This document shows positions 1 through 6,141 of a stretch of DNA of 19,033 bases, piece by piece. The notes beneath the pieces are model-generated. The model made no database searches. It was not told the DNA's origin and saw only the letters and a program-made list of their open reading frames with translations. The position numbers and the translations under genes are program-made. Each line of letters opens with the position of its first letter. Position 1 is the stretch's first letter. The DNA is from Ignavibacteriales bacterium UBA6490 (GTDB lineage Bacteria > Bacteroidota > Ignavibacteria > Ignavibacteriales > Ignavibacteriaceae): NCBI GenBank assembly GCA_002435365.1, contig DJMM01000023.1:1-19033 (forward strand). Direction: 5' to 3'.

Positions 1-60
1 TTATTTATAGCTTTTACACCTTCTGCATTCAGAATTATACTTAACCGCCGGCCAGTTTCC

Positions 61-149
61 GCTTACCCTCTGCTTACCCTGCACGAATCTGTGGAGATAG
101 CCGAAAGGTAAGCGCAAGGTAAGCGCAAGGTAAGCGCAGGGTAAACGGG
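61..149. repeat. 11-bp phased repeat element A, with units in both orientations
   Basis: Three exact tandem copies of aggtaagcgca lie at 106-116, 117-127 and 128-138, followed by a degenerate fourth unit, gggtaaacggg, at 139-149. Upstream at 63-84 are two units in the opposite orientation, ttaccctctgc and ttaccctgcac. The period is 11 bp, close to one DNA turn. The opposed arms can pair in several registers; for example cttaccctgc (73-82) is nearly complementary to gcagggtaaa (136-145). I do not recognise this repeat as a named family. It could be a multi-register RNA or DNA hairpin, a helically phased protein-binding array, or a non-autonomous intergenic repeat. Confidence 0.8.
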
Positions 150-212
150 TTATTGTACAGAAAAAAGTCCATTTTAACTTATGTGGAACAAACGGTGTAA
201 TGTATTAAAATC

Positions 213-236
213 AAAAAGGACCATCCTGTCCTTTTG
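213..236. terminator. Probable bidirectional terminator hairpin
   Basis: An 8-bp stem pairs aaaaggac (214-221) with gtcctttt (228-235) around a 6-nt loop. The A-tract on one side and T-tract on the other would give a U-run on both strands, slightly longer on the minus strand. It may end a gene lying left of the window or insulate the lipoprotein promoter. The stem has only three G-C pairs, so the call is moderate. Confidence 0.42.
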
Positions 237-402
237 AAACTTCTAAGAGTGCCGGTTTCCGGGAGAATTTGAACCGGCCGGCGAAAACTATCGATGCAAT
301 ATTTAAAAATGTGGTTTTACTGGTTAAACATATGAATATGTAAAAAAATCCGGTAAATTTTGGATTTTTCACACAAAGGTGTGTTCGGAAAGTTGAAAAA
401 CC

Positions 403-411
403 TGTTATAAT
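403..411 (+). promoter_or_regulatory. Extended -10 promoter motif for the lipoprotein-GNAT genes
   Basis: The sequence tgttataat is a perfect TGnTATAAT extended -10. No good -35 lies 17 bp upstream; the nearby ttgaaa at 393-398 is too close. Transcription would start near 418, giving a leader of about 60 nt before the ATG at 481. The small cacac/gtgtg hairpin at 370-383 sits where an upstream regulator could bind. Confidence 0.4.
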
Positions 412-480
412 AATTAAAACACAATGGTATGAATATTGCCCATTTTAATGTTGCTTTGTTTAGAATTTAAAAGGAATAAA

Positions 481-1767
481 ATGTTAAATAAATATATTTT
501 AAGATTATTAGTCATCATTTCAATACTTTCAGCGGCAGGCTGTAGTGATGATGAAAGTCCCGTTACCCCTGTATTTGCAACAGTTAATATTGTAGTAAGA
601 TCTGCTGCAGATTCTGCGGTTATACAGGGTGCAAATGTTATTCTTTATAATGCTGCCAACAACAATTCATTAAGAAGAGGAGCCACGGATGCAAGCGGTG
701 TGGCATCGTTTGAGAATGTTGATCCGGGCACCTTTTTCGTAAAGATCTCTGCACAGAATTTTAAGGAAGTGCCCCCGCCGTATATTACGCCGGTTCCGTT
801 CAGCGCAGCTGCGGGACAAACTGCAGGAGGCGTTTATTTCATGCCCTCTTATCCGGGAACCTTTGGTATGGTAAGCGGATTTGTAAATCCCAAAGTAGCG
901 GGCATACTGGTTAAAGCAGTTGATGGGTCCGGGAACAGCTATTCAACTTACACCGGTCCTGACGGATATTATGTGCTTTTTAATCTTCCTTATGAATCAT
1001 ACACTCTTAGCGCATTCAGGATAGGCTATGTAGCTTCATCAACACCACAGGTTACATTATCGCAGTCGCAGGGCGCAGTTACCCAGGAAATTTCCATTCA
1101 GCAGGTTATTGGTTCCACATTATCCGGTTCGGTAACCTTTCTTGCTGTAAATAACGGTATTGTTGATGTAACTCTGCTGGACAGGGAAACAGCCTCAGCT
1201 GTAAACGGACTTGCTACAAAGATCAATGAGAACAGGCTGTATTCATTAACCGGAATTCCCAAAGGGGAATACCTGGCATGGGCTTCACTCCAAAACGACG
1301 GTTACGTTATGGATCCTGACTGGATTTTTAAAAACCCGGGTGGTCTTGATGTTACATTTACTGCAGACACCGGCAGCACAACTCTCAACTTCAGCGTTAC
1401 AGGCGCAATAGTTCTTAATTCCCCCACGAATCCACCGGATTCAGTTATCCCGGTTGTAGTTGACACCACTGCACCTGTTTTTACATGGACAGCCTATCCG
1501 CAGTCCAAGGAATATATTATTGAAGTAAGGGATCTTAACGGAAATCTTCTGTGGGGCGGTTATAATGCAAACGGATCAATAAGACATGCGAAAATTGCAA
1601 AAGAAACTACCTCGGTAAGGTATGATTTTGACGGATCGGCATCGGCACAGCTTAAACCCGGGGAAATATATCAATGGAAAATTTATGCGGATGATGATGC
1701 AGCGGCAAATATACAGACGCTTCTTTCCTCCAGTGAAGATCTGATGGGTTTATTTATTGTTAAGTAG
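481..1767 (+). CDS. Surface-type lipoprotein with carboxypeptidase-regulatory-like beta domains
   Basis: A 428-residue predicted lipoprotein. Start 481 was chosen over the in-frame ATG at 436 because it follows an aaaagga ribosome-binding sequence and gives a clean signal peptide: basic N-terminus, hydrophobic core at residues 6-18 and lipobox AAGC with Cys21. The mature protein begins C-S-D-D-E, resembling the acidic lipoprotein export signal that sends Bacteroidota lipoproteins to the cell surface. Residues of about 33-125, 125-200 and 213-300 look like successive carboxypeptidase-regulatory-like (prealbumin-type) beta folds, each with a GxA/YxF..LPxGxY-type ending. The C-terminal 120 residues contain a TAPVFTW Fn3-like strand. 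No catalytic motif is visible, so the role is probably structural or ligand binding. The next gene begins 17 bp downstream and is probably co-transcribed. Confidence 0.8.
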   Translation: MLNKYILRLLVIISILSAAGCSDDESPVTPVFATVNIVVRSAADSAVIQGANVILYNAANNNSLRRGATDASGVASFENVDPGTFFVKISAQNFKEVPPPYITPVPFSAAAGQTAGGVYFMPSYPGTFGMVSGFVNPKVAGILVKAVDGSGNSYSTYTGPDGYYVLFNLPYESYTLSAFRIGYVASSTPQVTLSQSQGAVTQEISIQQVIGSTLSGSVTFLAVNNGIVDVTLLDRETASAVNGLATKINENRLYSLTGIPKGEYLAWASLQNDGYVMDPDWIFKNPGGLDVTFTADTGSTTLNFSVTGAIVLNSPTNPPDSVIPVVVDTTAPVFTWTAYPQSKEYIIEVRDLNGNLLWGGYNANGSIRHAKIAKETTSVRYDFDGSASAQLKPGEIYQWKIYADDDAAANIQTLLSSSEDLMGLFIVK

Positions 1768-1784
1768 GTTTTATATTTATCCGC

Positions 1785-2348
1785 ATGGATAAAAATGAAT
1801 TCGGATTTAGTCTTTTAACTTCCGGCAGATGGAAGGATATTGAAATACTATTTGGTGAAAGAGGCGCCTGCGGAGGCTGCTGGTGTATGTCGTGGAGGCT
1901 GCCGCCAAAAGAATATGAAAAGAACAAAGGTGCCGGGAATAAAAAATTGTTTAAAAAACTTGTTGCAAAAGTCAGTCCCGGTATAATTGCTTATCACAAC
2001 GGTGCACCCGCTGGATGGTGTGCGTTCGCACCAAGAGAGGAATATATCAGGCTTGAGAATTCGCGTGTTCTTAAAAAGATAGATGATGAAAAGGTGCTTG
2101 CTGTAACCTGCTTCTTCATAAGAAGGAATATGAGGAAAAAAGGATTAAGCATACTGCTTCTTGAAGAGGTGAAAAAACATGCAAAAGCTAGCGGCTTTAA
2201 AATTATCGAGGGTTACCCCGTAACTCCCTATATGAAAGAAATGCCGGCACCTTTTGCATGGACAGGACTTCCTTCCACTTTTGCTAAAGCAGGCTTTAAA
2301 GTTGCCGCGCAGAGGGGAAAAAGAAAAATAATGCGGCATTATTTATAA
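1785..2348 (+). CDS. GNAT-family N-acetyltransferase with N-terminal CGGCWCM motif
   Basis: A 187-residue GNAT-fold protein expected to move an acetyl group from acetyl-CoA to an unknown amine. The acetyl-CoA-binding strand and loop are visible at about residues 106-121 (VTCFFIRRNMRKKGLS, ending in the R-x-x-G-x pyrophosphate loop). The N-terminus carries a cysteine-rich CGGCWCM segment (Cys29, Cys32, Cys34) followed by SWR. This motif recurs in an uncharacterised GNAT subgroup and could bind metal or be redox active; that is inference. No Shine-Dalgarno sequence precedes the ATG, as is common in Bacteroidota. The gene lies 17 bp after the lipoprotein gene and probably shares its transcript. 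Substrate is unknown. Confidence 0.8.
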   Translation: MDKNEFGFSLLTSGRWKDIEILFGERGACGGCWCMSWRLPPKEYEKNKGAGNKKLFKKLVAKVSPGIIAYHNGAPAGWCAFAPREEYIRLENSRVLKKIDDEKVLAVTCFFIRRNMRKKGLSILLLEEVKKHAKASGFKIIEGYPVTPYMKEMPAPFAWTGLPSTFAKAGFKVAAQRGKRKIMRHYL

Positions 2349-2444
2349 AAAATTTTTAATGAATCCTGTTAATAAAAATGAAAATTATTCTTTTGCAGGA
2401 ATGAAGGTTGATGAAAATATTATTAAAATCCGGAGGATAAAAAT

Positions 2445-2552
2445 ATGGGTTATATTGAAATAGGCGTGCTTTTTTATCTTGGTGTTCTGGCTGCAATTGC
2501 CGTTAAAAGCAGGAAAAAAGTTCCCGGAAGTAGAAGTAAATTGAGCAGATAA
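2445..2552 (+). CDS. 35-residue single-span membrane microprotein
   Basis: A short gene with strong expression signals: ggagg lies 8 bp before the ATG, and a strong terminator starts 25 bp after the stop. The product starts MGYIEIGVLFYLGVLAAIAV, a hydrophobic segment long enough for one membrane helix (about residues 4-20), and ends in a basic tail (KSRKK, then RSKLSR). An inside-positive C-terminus is expected, with the short N-terminus outside. I do not recognise a family. Co-transcription with the GNAT gene ending 96 bp upstream is possible. The combination of ribosome-binding site, membrane helix plus basic tail, and terminator makes chance unlikely, although length alone could not support the call. 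Confidence 0.65.
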   Translation: MGYIEIGVLFYLGVLAAIAVKSRKKVPGSRSKLSR

Positions 2553-2576
2553 TAAATATACAGTTATTGTGAACAA

Positions 2577-2598
2577 AGCGTCCCCGGACGCTTTTTTT
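2577..2598 (+). terminator. Strong intrinsic terminator
   Basis: A GC-rich stem pairs agcgtc with gacgct (extendable by one C-G pair) around a tight loop and runs directly into seven T residues (2592-2598). It closes the lipoprotein-GNAT-microprotein unit and separates it from hydF. Confidence 0.85.
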
Positions 2599-2695
2599 AT
2601 ACCTCTCCCCCAAAACCCCTCCATCCTTGTCAGATTTCTTAAAAAAGAGAATGAATTATTGTAAAAATCGGGACATTCAGAGAATAATAGTTTGA

Positions 2696-2719
2696 TATGT
2701 TTGAGAATCGGGCGATTCT
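2696..2719 (+). promoter_or_regulatory. Bacteroidota -7 motif with adjoining palindromic operator candidate, upstream of hydF
   Basis: TATGTTTG at 2696-2703 matches the Bacteroidota -7 consensus TAnnTTTG exactly, but no TTG -33 box lies at the usual distance. Directly after it, agaatcg (2704-2710) and cgattct (2713-2719) form a perfect 7-bp inverted repeat with a 2-bp centre, where transcription should start. A related half, aatcgggacattc, lies at 2666-2678. This layout would suit a repressor site controlling hydF, which begins 83 bp downstream. Confidence 0.35.
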
Positions 2720-2802
2720 TCTGGAACACTTTTTGCAAAATCTCAGATTAAGCTAAAATAAGTATTACTTCGTTCATTGGACAATAATAAGATCCCCGGT
2801 AA

Positions 2803-3999
2803 ATGAAGAGCGAAAAAACCCGGATAGTTTTCATCGGAAGAAAGAACAGCGGCAAATCTTCGCTGATAAATGCATTCTTCGGACGTAAGATTTTTGATGT
2901 AAGTGAAATTCCAGGTACAACAACTGGTGATGCCTCAAAAGCTATGGAGCTTCTGCCGTATGGACCGGTAGTACTAGTCGATACTGCAGGAATTGATGAT
3001 TCCGATGATATTGCCGGGAAACAATCCGGCATAATAAAGTCTATTTCTTCAGCAGACTTTGCAGTGGTTCTACTTGATGCAAGGGAATGTTTAACGAACG
3101 GGGAAGTGGAGCTTTTTTTCTATCTCGATAAAATATCTCTTCCATACATCATCGCGGTAAATAAAATAGAGTTCGGCGTTAATCCCATACTTCTTACTGA
3201 ACTTAAAAACCTCAAACTGGTTCATTTTGAAATCAGCTGTAAGGAAAATGTCGGATTGAACGAGCTTAAGAAGCAGGTTACCAGGATGCTGCCAAAGGAG
3301 CCGGAACCTCCGCTTATTAAAGACCTGGTTCCAAAAGGAGGGATAGTAATTTTTGTAGTCTCTGTTGATAACCAATCATCAAACAGAAGATTAATTATAT
3401 CGCAGATTCAGACAATAAGAGAAGCGCTGGATGAGGGTACGGTTACAATGATAATTAAAGAGAAGGAATTACGATTTGCATTATCCTCTCTTAATTTACC
3501 GCCAGACCTGATAGTTGCAGACAGCAGAATAATTATGCGGATTGCAGCTGATATTCCGGAAAACATCAGGCTTACCACTTTTGCCATGCTAATGTCCCGC
3601 TATAAAGGAAGTTTACCAATGTTTGTCCGCGGGTTGAAACAAATTGAGGGATTAAACGACGGGGATAAGATTCTTATTGCAGAAGCCTGCAGTAATCATA
3701 AAGGGCAGGATGAATCCACGCCAGCTAACATAGAGGGGTGGCTTAAACTTCACACCCAGAAAAATATTATTTTCGAGCACAAAAGAGGAGGTAGTCTTCC
3801 GGAGGATCTTTCCGGCTATAAGCTGATTATTCACTGCAGCGGATGCCTGCTTTCCAGGAAAATGATGAGGGTTCGTCTTAACCAGGTTCAGTTAATGGAC
3901 GTACCTGTTATTAATTTCGGAATAATGACCTCATATATGTACGGTGCCCTGCCGCGCATAATTTCCCCTTTTAGTGATGCAGCCGGTGAGCTGAAATAA
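2803..3999 (+). CDS. hydF: [FeFe]-hydrogenase maturation GTPase HydF
   Basis: A 398-residue cytoplasmic GTPase and scaffold on which the 2Fe subcluster of the H-cluster is built before transfer to apo-hydrogenase, working with the radical-SAM enzymes HydE and HydG. The N-terminal Ras-like domain shows a P-loop GRKNSGKS (12-19), DTAG (60-63) and NKIE (120-123). A dimerisation domain covers roughly 175-280. The C-terminal iron-sulfur domain has LIAEACSNH with Cys296 and HCSGC with Cys345 and Cys348. The family motif is usually written CxH...HCxxC; here the first part reads C-S-N-H, shifting the histidine by one place. No Shine-Dalgarno sequence precedes the ATG. hydE, hydG and a hydrogenase are not in this window, so partners must be elsewhere or lost. 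Confidence 0.92.
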   Translation: MKSEKTRIVFIGRKNSGKSSLINAFFGRKIFDVSEIPGTTTGDASKAMELLPYGPVVLVDTAGIDDSDDIAGKQSGIIKSISSADFAVVLLDARECLTNGEVELFFYLDKISLPYIIAVNKIEFGVNPILLTELKNLKLVHFEISCKENVGLNELKKQVTRMLPKEPEPPLIKDLVPKGGIVIFVVSVDNQSSNRRLIISQIQTIREALDEGTVTMIIKEKELRFALSSLNLPPDLIVADSRIIMRIAADIPENIRLTTFAMLMSRYKGSLPMFVRGLKQIEGLNDGDKILIAEACSNHKGQDESTPANIEGWLKLHTQKNIIFEHKRGGSLPEDLSGYKLIIHCSGCLLSRKMMRVRLNQVQLMDVPVINFGIMTSYMYGALPRIISPFSDAAGELK

Positions 4000-4067
4000 A
4001 CAAAGCCCTCGGCAATTGCTTATTAATTCTCCTTGTCTCATATTTATTGAAGAAATATGGACATATT

Positions 4068-5387
4068 ATGAAAAAGCTTTTTTTGATTGTATTGTTTTTT
4101 ACCGCATACGGATATGCGCAGAATGCATCCGATTATTTCCCTTCGGTCCAGGGATTTAAATGGTATTTTAAAACCACACCCTATGATTCTCTCAATAATC
4201 AGGTTGATTCGCTTTCATTTTATTTGATTGACTCGTTTGCGGTAGATATGGAGTATGAAGGCAGACTGTCTCATCTTGTTCTCTCCAAATATGGTGTACC
4301 TCAAAGTATAATTCAGAGTCCGTATACGGATTCATCATTTGTCCATATTGAAAATTCAGATATATGGAACTACATTAAGGAAATCGGGGGGATATCCATA
4401 GCACTTCCGTTTGATTATGAAGGATGGTATTCGGTTTACCGGCTTGGTTCACCGACTTCCGCCACCTATACGATTTTTTCAAAAGATACGCTTCTTACAA
4501 TTGGTTCGACATCTTTAACCCTGCGGTTTGAGGTTACAGGCAGAAGACTGGCCGACCAGCTTGTTACTACTGCATACGGTGATCTGTTGTGCAAAAAATT
4601 CCTGCTGCGTCCTGCGGTTAAATATATTCCGCCCATACCTATACCCATAACCCTTATTAGCGTAAACGATACGGTATGGCTGGCACCAGGCCACTATATA
4701 GTTAAAAACCTGCAGCCGAGCGCAAACGCTGATCTTTCATTGTTCGGTATTCCGCCGTTTTATGTACCCGGCAGCTTAACTGAGGCAATCCCGGTACCGC
4801 CGATATTAAACATGGAACCGGGAATATTCAATATCCGGAAAGAAGGAGATACTGTTCTCGTTATAATAAATAACCAGGGGGAAGGTGTGTTGAACTGGAC
4901 TGCGGAAGTTATTGCCGGCACCCGGTGGATCTCCATACTGAACGAATCCTCCGGCGGTAATAACGATTCATTATACATTGCAGCTGCACCGAATGATACT
5001 AATGCAGTACGCAGCGGAATAATTCAGGTAAATGCTGAAGGTTCATTCAGTGCCCCTCAGTTTATTTATTTAAATCAGGAGGAGGGAGTATTGGTCTCCT
5101 CGGAGGAAGAAGCCGGGGTGCCTTTGGCTTATCACCTTGAGCAGAATTATCCGAATCCGTTTAATTCCTCAACTTTGATCGGTTTCACGCTGAAATCTTA
5201 CGGTTATGTTAAGATCGTATTATATGATATGCTGGGCAATGTATTGGACGTAATTGCGGAAGGAAATTTTCCGGCTGGCAGGCACAGTTTAAAATTAAAT
5301 GCAGACCAGCTCTCTTCAGGTGTATATATTTACAGGATGACATCCGGGGGATTTACTGCATCTGAGAAGATGGTAATCCTTAAATAA
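4068..5387 (+). CDS. Secreted protein with BACON-like domain and T9SS type A sorting domain
   Basis: A 439-residue exported protein. The ATG at 4068 was chosen over an in-frame TTG at 4047 because it gives a standard signal peptide: MKK, hydrophobic core, then cleavage near YGYAQ, with glutamine as the likely first mature residue as often seen in Bacteroidota. Residues of about 20-240 form an uncharacterised beta-rich region beginning DYFPSVQGFKWYFK. Residues of about 250-345 resemble a BACON/Ig-like domain (GVLNWTAEV, then TRWISIL, then a strand pair). The last 83 residues (357-439) are a T9SS type A C-terminal domain: LEQNYPNPFN, then LYDMLGNVL, the SSGVYIYRM strand and terminal KMVILK. That domain directs passage through the outer membrane and surface attachment or release. 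Function of the passenger region is unknown. The stop lies 4 bp from the convergent gene. Confidence 0.85.
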   Translation: MKKLFLIVLFFTAYGYAQNASDYFPSVQGFKWYFKTTPYDSLNNQVDSLSFYLIDSFAVDMEYEGRLSHLVLSKYGVPQSIIQSPYTDSSFVHIENSDIWNYIKEIGGISIALPFDYEGWYSVYRLGSPTSATYTIFSKDTLLTIGSTSLTLRFEVTGRRLADQLVTTAYGDLLCKKFLLRPAVKYIPPIPIPITLISVNDTVWLAPGHYIVKNLQPSANADLSLFGIPPFYVPGSLTEAIPVPPILNMEPGIFNIRKEGDTVLVIINNQGEGVLNWTAEVIAGTRWISILNESSGGNNDSLYIAAAPNDTNAVRSGIIQVNAEGSFSAPQFIYLNQEEGVLVSSEEEAGVPLAYHLEQNYPNPFNSSTLIGFTLKSYGYVKIVLYDMLGNVLDVIAEGNFPAGRHSLKLNADQLSSGVYIYRMTSGGFTASEKMVILK

Positions 5388-5391
5388 AATA

Positions 5392-6093
5392 TTATTCCTT
5401 TAACAGGTTATATTTCTTAACTACGGCACCGCATATTATTTCTGCTGCTTCGTGGTAGGAGCACTTTCCCGTATTTATCATCAGGTCGAACAGCAGGGGA
5501 TCATTAATATCCTTATGATAATGCCTTTTTACAAAATTGTATCTTGCTTCATCCTCCCTTTTCAGAAAGTCTGCCGCTTCATTTCTGGTCAGCTCATAAA
5601 CTTCCATAATATGGGAAATCCTGTTTTCATCAGGAGCAATCAGTCTTACATGGAACACGGTTTTGAATCCTGCAGTAATTACGGTTGCGCCCCTTCCGAT
5701 AATAATTACTTCTCCTTTATTGACAAGCTGCAGAATAGTTCTGGCTGTTTTTTTAACAACTTCATAACTTGTTTGTCCGGAGAAAATTTCATTTACCATG
5801 GACTGCAGTAAAGTCTGCTTTCTTTCCTCATAAAAGAGGGAAAGTCTGTCGGGGAGGTTATGATCGGCAAGCACTTTCTCGATAAGATTTTTATCAAATA
5901 TTGTCCAGCCAAGTCCTTCTTTACAGTAGGGTTTAAGATAATCGACGAGTATTTTGCTGACCACATCAGCTCCTGCGCCGGTCTGGCGTGAAATAGTTAT
6001 GCTCACTCCGGGTTTTGTTTCGCGGCCCCAATGCTTTGAGTGAGTATCAATGTACAACCTTGCTTTTTCAAAGGATCCTGAAATAAGTACCAT
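5392..6093 (-). CDS. Cytidylate-kinase-like family protein
   Basis: A 233-residue protein resembling the cytidylate-kinase-like family (Cytidylate_kin2 type), P-loop-fold proteins related to nucleoside monophosphate kinases. The nucleotide-binding strand and loop read TISRQTGAGADVVSKIL (residues 33-49), followed by FDKNLIEKVL, an IIIGRGA segment (about 131-137) and VRLIAPDENRISHIM. The loop lacks the invariant lysine of a classic GxxGxGK[ST] P-loop, as in other members of this family, so true CMP kinase activity is uncertain. Translation signals are strong: aaggagg ends 6 bp before the ATG. It lies 48 bp downstream of the class V aminotransferase and probably forms an operon with it. Any functional link between the two is not obvious. 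Confidence 0.78.
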   Translation of the reverse strand: MVLISGSFEKARLYIDTHSKHWGRETKPGVSITISRQTGAGADVVSKILVDYLKPYCKEGLGWTIFDKNLIEKVLADHNLPDRLSLFYEERKQTLLQSMVNEIFSGQTSYEVVKKTARTILQLVNKGEVIIIGRGATVITAGFKTVFHVRLIAPDENRISHIMEVYELTRNEAADFLKREDEARYNFVKRHYHKDINDPLLFDLMINTGKCSYHEAAEIICGAVVKKYNLLKE

Positions 6094-6141
6094 TATATCC
6101 TCCTTAACCAGATAGGTTTATGGAGTACTCTGGTCAGTAAA

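Larger units (their letters stand above)
1..480. other. Gene-free region upstream of the lipoprotein gene
   Basis: No convincing reading frame is visible on either strand. The stretch contains an 11-bp phased repeat element (61-149), a terminator-like hairpin (213-236), a second inverted repeat (gccggtt at 251-257 with aaccggc at 272-278), a small hairpin (cacac at 370-374 with gtgtg at 379-383) and an extended -10 promoter motif (403-411). A frame opening at 436 would add 15 residues to the lipoprotein but would spoil its signal peptide, so this part is treated as leader. Confidence 0.6.

Noticed and set aside
436..480. Upstream in-frame ATG extending the lipoprotein by 15 residues
   Set aside because: The extension would put a second hydrophobic and charged stretch before the signal peptide; the ATG at 481 has a purine-rich ribosome-binding sequence and a normal lipoprotein signal.
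2359..2463. 34-codon frame between the GNAT gene and the 35-residue microprotein
   Set aside because: It has no ribosome-binding site, no recognisable feature, and its end overlaps the better-supported microprotein in another frame.
4016..4049. Possible TTG / TATTTATTG promoter before the T9SS cargo gene
   Set aside because: The second element misses the TAnnTTTG spacing and the gap is 22 bp, so the match is too loose.
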